5,700 nt of DNA from Actinomycetota bacterium (GTDB taxonomy: Bacteria; Actinomycetota; Actinomycetes; S36-B12), in NCBI GenBank assembly GCA_027729865.1, contig JAQCBM010000138.1:1-5700 (forward strand), written 5' to 3'. A program made the position numbers and the translations under genes. The notes beneath the pieces are model-generated. The model ran no database searches. It was given only the letters and a program-made list of their open reading frames with translations, and was not told the DNA's origin. Positions 1 through 5,700 of the stretch are shown here, one piece after another; the first letter of the stretch is position 1, and each line of letters opens with the position of its first letter.

Positions 1-1854
<1,854 letters not shown>

Positions 1855-1856
1855 CG

Positions 1857-1862
1857 TAACCT
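1857..1862 (+). promoter_or_regulatory. Putative -10 element (TAACCT) of a leaderless promoter for the Rieske gene
   Basis: The hexamer TAACCT fits the actinobacterial -10 pattern TAnnnT and ends 7 bases before the ATG at 1870, so transcription would begin at or next to the A of the start codon. There is no Shine-Dalgarno-like purine run before this ATG (upstream bases are acctgcctttc), which favours leaderless translation. I see no convincing -35 hexamer at the expected distance. Inferred from pattern and spacing only; read-through transcription from uvrA remains possible. Confidence 0.45.
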
Positions 1863-1869
1863 GCCTTTC

Positions 1870-2355
1870 ATGGCCAACACAGACATGACACGAGTAGTGA
1901 CGCTCCCGCGCCGAAAGGTGCTTGCCGCTGGCGGCGTGGTCGCCGTAGGCGGCGTACTGGTCGCCTGTGGCGGTGGCGAGAGTGCGGCTCCGACTGTCGC
2001 GGACAAAACCGCCGAGGAGGCTGAGATCGCCGAGGAGATCGGCGATGAGGAAGTTGCCGCCGATCAAGGCGAGCAGTTGGTAGCGGTCAGCGAAGTTCCG
2101 GTGGAAGGCGGCGTGGTCATCGAGGAGCCCCCGGTTGTGGTGGTTCAGCCCTCCGAAGGCGACATCAAGGCCTTCAGTGCAGTGTGTCCGCACCAAGGCT
2201 GCCTGATGTCCTCGGTGGAAGCCAACGAGATTTTCTGCCCCTGCCACGGCTCACTCTTCTCGGCCGAAGATGGTGCCGTCCTTGCCGGACCAGCCAACTC
2301 CGGGCTGCCGGCAGTCACCGTGCGAGTCCAGGACGACGCTGTCTATCTCGGCTGA
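1870..2355 (+). CDS. Rieske [2Fe-2S] protein, predicted Tat-exported lipoprotein
   Basis: A 161-residue electron-transfer protein predicted to sit on the outer face of the cytoplasmic membrane. The N-terminus has a twin-arginine signal (LPRRKVL, residues 12-18), a Gly/Val/Ala-rich hydrophobic segment (19-32) and a lipobox LVAC ending at Cys33, followed by Gly-Gly-Gly. Residues 37-69 form an acidic, probably disordered linker. The Rieske domain (about 70-161) has both cluster boxes: CPHQGC (106-111) and CPCHGS (123-128). By family analogy Cys106, His108, Cys123 and His126 bind the cluster, and Cys111-Cys125 form the disulfide typical of high-potential Rieske proteins. GPA (140-142) matches the Pro loop. 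It lacks the membrane helices of actinobacterial QcrA and is much shorter, so it is not the bc1 subunit. A ferredoxin-type dioxygenase component is unlikely given the export signal. The ATG at 1870 keeps the whole signal; Met6 (1885) is an alternative. Its partner and physiological role are unknown. Confidence 0.93.
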   Translation: MANTDMTRVVTLPRRKVLAAGGVVAVGGVLVACGGGESAAPTVADKTAEEAEIAEEIGDEEVAADQGEQLVAVSEVPVEGGVVIEEPPVVVVQPSEGDIKAFSAVCPHQGCLMSSVEANEIFCPCHGSLFSAEDGAVLAGPANSGLPAVTVRVQDDAVYLG

Positions 2356-2394
2356 CACTGTCTATCTCGCCTGACACTGTCTTTCTGGGCTACA
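2339..2394 (+). repeat. Tandem 19-bp direct repeat (two near-identical copies plus a degenerate third)
   Basis: Copy 1 is ctgtctatctcggctgaca (2339-2357). Copy 2 (2358-2376) differs from it at one base. Copy 3 (2377-2394) is one base shorter with several changes. Copy 1 contains the last codons and the TGA stop of the Rieske gene, so the array looks like a duplication of the gene's 3' end. Each junction creates a small dyad, GACA-C-TGTC, centred at 2358 and 2377, with a weaker ACA-N4-TGT centred near 2396. The array fills most of the gap before uvrC. It may be an operator set, or only slippage. Confidence 0.85.
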
Positions 2395-2414
2395 GCGTTG
2401 TTTATCGGGTAGCG

Positions 2415-2429
2415 AACCTGGGCTAGGTT
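2415..2429 (+). repeat. Short inverted repeat AACCT-N5-AGGTT overlapping the putative uvrC -10
   Basis: Perfect 5-bp arms (2415-2419 and 2425-2429) flank GGGCT. The right arm covers most of the putative -10 hexamer. The arms are too short for a terminator and there is no T run after them. A regulator site or chance are both possible. Confidence 0.4.
2424..2429 (+). promoter_or_regulatory. Putative -10 element (TAGGTT) of a leaderless promoter for uvrC
   Basis: TAGGTT fits TAnnnT and ends 7 bases before the ATG at 2437, the same geometry as upstream of the Rieske gene. It predicts a transcript starting at the uvrC start codon and so argues for 2437 over the in-frame TTG at 2428, which overlaps the hexamer. 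No good Shine-Dalgarno precedes 2437. The -35 region is weak: tttatc at 2401-2406 with a 17-base spacer, or ttgttt at 2398-2403 with an over-long 20-base spacer. If real, it would drive the uvrC-rapZ-yvcK unit. Confidence 0.5.
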
Positions 2430-2436
2430 GCCCACG

Positions 2437-4341
2437 ATGACCGATCCGAGTTCCTACCGGCCCGAGTCGGGGACTATCCCGACCGGCCCCGGTGTGTACA
2501 GGTTCCGTGATCACCTAGGTCGCGTCATCTATGTCGGTAAAGCGCGATCGCTTCGATCGCGGGTGAATTCCTACTTCGCCGATTTCGCCACGCTTCACCC
2601 CCGAACTCAATCCATGGTCACGGCTGCCTCATCGGTGGACTGGGTGGTCGTTGCAAACGAAGTCGAAGCATTGGCTTTGGAGTTCACTTGGATCAAGGAG
2701 TACGACCCTCGCTTCAATGTGAAATACCGGGACGACAAGTCCTATCCGTATCTGGCGATCACGGTGGGGGAGCAGTTTCCTCGGGCTGCAGTTGTCCGTG
2801 AACCCCGGCGCAAAGGCACCCGATACTTCGGTCCCTATGCCCATGCCTGGGCTATCCGCGAAACACTCGACGAACTGTCGAAGGTATTCGGCGTCCGAAC
2901 GTGCCGCGACGGGGTGTTCAAGAGAGCCGCGCAACTCGGTCGCCCGTGCCTGCTTGGATACATCGACAAGTGCAGCGCACCGTGCGTGGGCCGCATCGAC
3001 GAGGACGGCTACCGCGAGCGCGTGGATGACATGTGCAAGTTCCTGGCGGGAAATACCCGGCCCTTTATCAAGCAACTTGAATCGGCGATGGACGACGCCG
3101 CTGCGCGGCAGGAGTACGAGGAGGCAGCCCGGCTTCGTGACCGACTTGGCGCGCTACGTAGAGCAATGGAGCGCAACGCGGTGGTTCTCGACGACGGTAC
3201 CGATGCCGATGTCGTTGCACTGCACGACGATGCATTGGAAATCGGCGTTCAGGTGTTCCACGTTCGTTCCGGTCGCCTCGTAGGCGAACGCAGTTTCATA
3301 GTTGAGAAAGCCGAGGACATATCGCTCGGCGGATACGTGGAGAGAGTGCTGCAACGGCTGTATTCCGGACGCGAAGGTGTGGAGATCGACAGTGCACGCC
3401 CACCGCGCGAGGTGCTCGTCTCGGCTGAGCCCGACGATGGAGCAGCTGTTGGTGGATGGCTCGAGGAGCGCCGTGGCGGACCCGTTGACATCCGGATCCC
3501 CCAGCGCGGTGACAAACGCGCTCTCATGGAAACAGCCGTCAACAATGCTCGCGAAGCGCTGAATAGACATCGGTTGAAACGCTCGAGCGATCTCACTGCA
3601 CGCAGTGAGGCTCTCGCGGAACTGCAGGACTATCTGCACCTCAACGAAGCTCCGCTTCGCATTGAATGCATCGACATCTCCACCCTGCAGGGCACGGATA
3701 CCGTGGCTTCGCTCGTGGTTTTCGAAGACGGCCTACCTCGCAAGGCTGATTACCGCAGTTTCATCATCAAGACACCTCGCGCTGACGACCTAGCGGCGGT
3801 TCGCGAAGTAGTGGAGCGGCGGTTCGCACACAAGTCCACCACCGAGGAGCGTCGAACATTCGCCTATCCACCGGGACTGCTGGTGATCGATGGAGGTGCT
3901 CCGCAAGTGGCCGCAGCGCAGCAGGCTTTGACCGACGTTGGTGCCGGGGATATTCCGGTGGTGGGGCTTGCCAAACGACTTGAGGAAGTGTGGCCGCCGG
4001 ATTCAGCCGATCCGATCATTCTGCCCCGCACGAGCGAGGCGTTGTACCTGCTTCAGCGGGTGCGCGACGAAGCCCACCGAACCGCAATCGCGTTCCACCG
4101 GAAACGGCGCTCTTCGCGCCAACGTCGAAGTGCGCTTGACGACATACCCGGCCTGGGTGAGGTGAAGGCGAAAGCACTCCTGCGTCATTTCGGATCGGTG
4201 AAAGCCATCAGGAATGCCACGACCGAGGAGTTGCAGGTGGTCCCGGGAATCGGTCCCACGTTGGCGGCCACGATCCACCAGGCGCTAGCGTCGGCGTCGA
4301 CTAACAGTGATTCCCCGCAGAAGGAGGAAGCCCATGGCTGA
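2437..4341 (+). CDS. uvrC: Excinuclease ABC subunit UvrC
   Basis: UvrC makes both incisions around a lesion in the UvrB-DNA complex, in the cytoplasm. The 634-residue protein is full length for the family (about 600-650). Order: N-terminal GIY-YIG nuclease for the 3' cut (GVY 19-21, YVG 32-34, Arg42 in the helix after KARSL); four conserved cysteines at 156, 171, 179 and 183; UVR domain binding UvrB (about 210-245); C-terminal RNase H-like nuclease for the 5' cut, with Asp413 (CIDIS), Asp450/451 (ADD), Asp485 (VIDGG) and His547 (DEAHR); and two helix-hairpin-helix motifs for DNA binding (IPGLG from 570, VPGIG from 602). All catalytic residues appear intact. I chose ATG 2437 rather than TTG 2428 because the TTG falls in the putative -10. 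The last 8 bases overlap rapZ, whose ribosome binding site lies within uvrC. Confidence 0.98.
   Translation: MTDPSSYRPESGTIPTGPGVYRFRDHLGRVIYVGKARSLRSRVNSYFADFATLHPRTQSMVTAASSVDWVVVANEVEALALEFTWIKEYDPRFNVKYRDDKSYPYLAITVGEQFPRAAVVREPRRKGTRYFGPYAHAWAIRETLDELSKVFGVRTCRDGVFKRAAQLGRPCLLGYIDKCSAPCVGRIDEDGYRERVDDMCKFLAGNTRPFIKQLESAMDDAAARQEYEEAARLRDRLGALRRAMERNAVVLDDGTDADVVALHDDALEIGVQVFHVRSGRLVGERSFIVEKAEDISLGGYVERVLQRLYSGREGVEIDSARPPREVLVSAEPDDGAAVGGWLEERRGGPVDIRIPQRGDKRALMETAVNNAREALNRHRLKRSSDLTARSEALAELQDYLHLNEAPLRIECIDISTLQGTDTVASLVVFEDGLPRKADYRSFIIKTPRADDLAAVREVVERRFAHKSTTEERRTFAYPPGLLVIDGGAPQVAAAQQALTDVGAGDIPVVGLAKRLEEVWPPDSADPIILPRTSEALYLLQRVRDEAHRTAIAFHRKRRSSRQRRSALDDIPGLGEVKAKALLRHFGSVKAIRNATTEELQVVPGIGPTLAATIHQALASASTNSDSPQKEEAHG
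4321..4327 (+). promoter_or_regulatory. Strong Shine-Dalgarno (AAGGAGG) that fixes the rapZ start
   Basis: AAGGAGG lies inside the end of uvrC, 6 bases before ATG 4334. This is near-consensus and selects 4334 over the in-frame GTG at 4307, which would add nine basic residues not typical of the family. Confidence 0.85.
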
Positions 4342-5203
4342 TGCCGGCTCCTCGTTCGATGTGCTGCTCGTCACGGGTATGTCGGGAGCAGGGCGATCCA
4401 CTGCTGCACGAGCGCTCGAAGATGCCGGATGGTTCGTCATCGACAACATCCCTCCGATGCTGTTGGGCGCCGCAATCGAGGTCGCGGAGGACAACCCGGA
4501 CGTCCAGCGAGTCGCTGTGGTCGTGGATGCCCGCGGCGGTTCGTTCTTTCCACAACTCGCCGAAGCGATGGAGGGGCTGCGTTCCTCGGGAGTCAATCTT
4601 CGGGTTCTGTTCTTAGAGGCCTCCGAGGAATCGCTCGTGCGGCGCTTTGAGTCCTCGCGGCGGCCCCACCCCTTGCAGGAGGGTGCGCGAATTCTCGATG
4701 GGCTGCGCAAGGAACGTTTGGTACTCGGAGATCTGCGCTCGCGAGCCGATCTGGTCATCGATACGACGTCTATGAATGTTCATGAACTGAGGCGAGCTAT
4801 CGACTCAGCTTTCGCCGATTCCGATGAACGGCTCAACATCACGGTGATGTCCTTCGGTTTCAAACACGGCATCCCCGTCGACGCCGACATGGTCGCCGAC
4901 GCCAGGTTCTTGCCTAACCCCTACTGGGACGAGCGGCTTCGCGACCGCACCGGTCAAGATCCTCAAGTTGCGCAGGCGGTGCTGACCGGTGAAGGGGCGC
5001 AAGAGTTCTTGGAGCACCTCGCGGCGTTGGTGAGAACCACGCGCGACGGCTACCTGCGTGAAGGTAAGCGCTTTGTCACGGTGGCTGTCGGGTGCACCGG
5101 CGGGAAGCACCGCAGCGTCGCACTAAGCGAAGAACTTGCGAGCACTCTCGACGCACCGAACGTGCGAATCGGTATCGAGCACCGGGACCTGGGTAAGGAG
5201 TAG
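4334..5203 (+). CDS. rapZ: RapZ/YvcJ family nucleotide-binding protein
   Basis: A 289-residue cytoplasmic P-loop protein. In E. coli, RapZ binds glucosamine-6-phosphate and guides RNase E to the sRNA GlmZ, controlling aminosugar synthesis; B. subtilis YvcJ binds and hydrolyses nucleotides. The role in actinobacteria is less clear. Seen here: Walker A GMSGAGRST (15-23), with Arg21 where Lys is usual, as I recall for actinobacterial homologues; VIDNIPP (35-41); a probable Walker B strand ending at Asp65 (VVVDAR); and the C-terminal domain with SFGFKHG (173-179) and GCTGGKHRSV (253-262), the best family marker. The C-terminus ends HRDLGKE and lacks the Lys/Arg-rich tail used for RNA binding in E. 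coli, so an sRNA adaptor role should not be assumed. The start overlaps the uvrC stop (ATGGCTGA), suggesting translational coupling; yvcK starts 2 bases after the stop. Confidence 0.96.
   Translation: MADAGSSFDVLLVTGMSGAGRSTAARALEDAGWFVIDNIPPMLLGAAIEVAEDNPDVQRVAVVVDARGGSFFPQLAEAMEGLRSSGVNLRVLFLEASEESLVRRFESSRRPHPLQEGARILDGLRKERLVLGDLRSRADLVIDTTSMNVHELRRAIDSAFADSDERLNITVMSFGFKHGIPVDADMVADARFLPNPYWDERLRDRTGQDPQVAQAVLTGEGAQEFLEHLAALVRTTRDGYLREGKRFVTVAVGCTGGKHRSVALSEELASTLDAPNVRIGIEHRDLGKE
5195..5200 (+). promoter_or_regulatory. Shine-Dalgarno (AAGGAG) for yvcK
   Basis: AAGGAG in the last codons of rapZ lies 5 bases before GTG 5206. This spacing favours 5206 over the next in-frame GTG at 5212 (11 bases away). 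Confidence 0.75.
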
Positions 5204-5205
5204 GG

Positions 5206-5700
5206 GTGGCCGTGGATCACGAATCCGCTTCCACTCCGTCCGTTGTCGCTCTGGGGGGTGGGCACGGACTAGCGGTGACCTTGCAGGGTCTGCGCGAAGT
5301 TACCAACCGCATCACTGCCGTTGTGGGTGTGGCGGATAACGGTGGTTCGAGCGGACGCCTTCGACGGGATTTCGGAATATTGCCGCCCGGTGACCTTCGG
5401 ATGGCGGTGGCCGCGTTGTGCGCGCAGGATGCGGCCTCGCGGGCGTGGGCCGATGTCCTGCAGTACCGCTTCGCCGGGGATGGTGAACTCGGCGGGCACG
5501 CGGTGGGGAACCTGCTGATGGCTGCCCTGTGGGAAAGCAGTTCCGATCCGGTGGCCGGCTTGGACGAGTTGGGTTCTCTCGTTGGCGCGGTCGGTCGGGT
5601 ACTTCCGTGCAGCCTGGAGCCGCTGGAGATCGTGGCGGATATCCGCGGACATGATCCGATGCAACCCGATGTGTGGGTGGAGGTTCGTGGTCAGGTCGAG
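5206..5700 (+). CDS. yvcK: YvcK/CofD-like UDP-sugar-binding protein (gluconeogenesis factor family), N-terminal half, truncated by window end
   Basis: The frame is open from GTG 5206 through base 5700 (165 codons); family members are about 310-340 residues, so roughly half is present. The Rossmann-like CofD-type fold is marked by VVALGGGHGLA (13-23), VADNGGSSGRLR (42-53), LPPGDLRMA (59-67) and GGHAVGNLL (96-104). B. subtilis YvcK is needed for growth and normal shape on gluconeogenic carbon sources, and YvcK and the mycobacterial homologue CuvA bind UDP-sugars such as UDP-GlcNAc; the action is cytoplasmic and linked to peptidoglycan synthesis. Asn45 stands where many YvcK proteins have Asp, but Asn is also found in the wider family. 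Close spacing to rapZ (2 bases) implies one operon. In actinobacteria whiA normally comes next; that is expectation, not seen here. Confidence 0.95.
   Translation, partial: MAVDHESASTPSVVALGGGHGLAVTLQGLREVTNRITAVVGVADNGGSSGRLRRDFGILPPGDLRMAVAALCAQDAASRAWADVLQYRFAGDGELGGHAVGNLLMAALWESSSDPVAGLDELGSLVGAVGRVLPCSLEPLEIVADIRGHDPMQPDVWVEVRGQVE

Noticed and set aside
2356..2412. Read-through extension of the Rieske protein past TGA 2355
   Set aside because: The in-frame extension to TAG at 2410-2412 has no domain, and the Rieske fold is complete before the stop.
2398..2429. PafBC-type DNA damage promoter (TTGTCRGTG-N8-TAnnnT) before uvrC
   Set aside because: TTGTTTATC at 2398 matches only the first four positions and the spacing to TAGGTT is wrong.
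2414..2430. LexA (SOS) box before uvrC, from GAAC at 2414-2417
   Set aside because: The right half GTTC is not at the required 4-base spacing; the dyad here is AACCT-N5-AGGTT.
2339..2430. Rho-independent terminator in the Rieske-uvrC gap
   Set aside because: The dyads have 4-5 bp arms and no T run follows; no stable GC-rich hairpin is visible.
2428..2436. TTG at 2428 as the uvrC start
   Set aside because: It overlaps the putative -10 TAGGTT and lacks a Shine-Dalgarno; ATG 2437 has the better promoter geometry.
4307..4333. GTG at 4307 as the rapZ start
   Set aside because: It would add nine basic residues and lacks a suitable ribosome binding site, while ATG 4334 follows AAGGAGG by 6 bases.

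Overview
The window comes from a moderately GC-rich genome (roughly 60% by eye) and looks actinobacterial (Actinomycetota). The evidence is the gene content and order (uvrA, a Rieske lipoprotein gene, then uvrC-rapZ-yvcK), the wording of the UvrA, UvrC, RapZ and YvcK motifs, the Arg-containing Walker A of RapZ, and two start codons that look leaderless. I cannot place it below phylum level. All genes are on the + strand and packing is tight. No stretch over 300 bases lacks a gene, and I see no mobile element, RNA gene or CRISPR array.

Layout: positions 1-1854 hold the C-terminal two thirds of UvrA, the DNA damage sensor of nucleotide excision repair; its start lies before the window. After 15 bases comes a 161-residue exported Rieske [2Fe-2S] protein (1870-2355) with a Tat-type signal and a lipobox. 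The 81-base gap that follows is the only real intergenic region. It carries a 19-bp tandem repeat that begins inside the Rieske stop region, and then a -10-like hexamer just before uvrC. uvrC (2437-4341) overlaps rapZ (4334-5203) by 8 bases, and the partial yvcK (5206 to the window end) follows after 2 bases. rapZ and yvcK both have strong Shine-Dalgarno sequences.

How the genes relate: UvrA and UvrC act at the two ends of the same repair pathway (recognition and dual incision); uvrB is not in the window. rapZ and yvcK are a widely conserved pair tied to aminosugar and cell-envelope precursor control, and in actinobacteria whiA usually follows, just beyond this window. The close spacing suggests uvrC-rapZ-yvcK are co-transcribed. 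The Rieske gene between uvrA and uvrC has no evident redox partner here.

Most of the window is ordinary core-genome sequence. The points worth a second look are the 19-bp repeat with phased GACA-C-TGTC dyads upstream of uvrC, the matching leaderless-type starts of the Rieske gene and uvrC, the LAGGE (not LSGGE) signature in UvrA, and the orphan Rieske lipoprotein. I did not find convincing evidence of a wholly new system.
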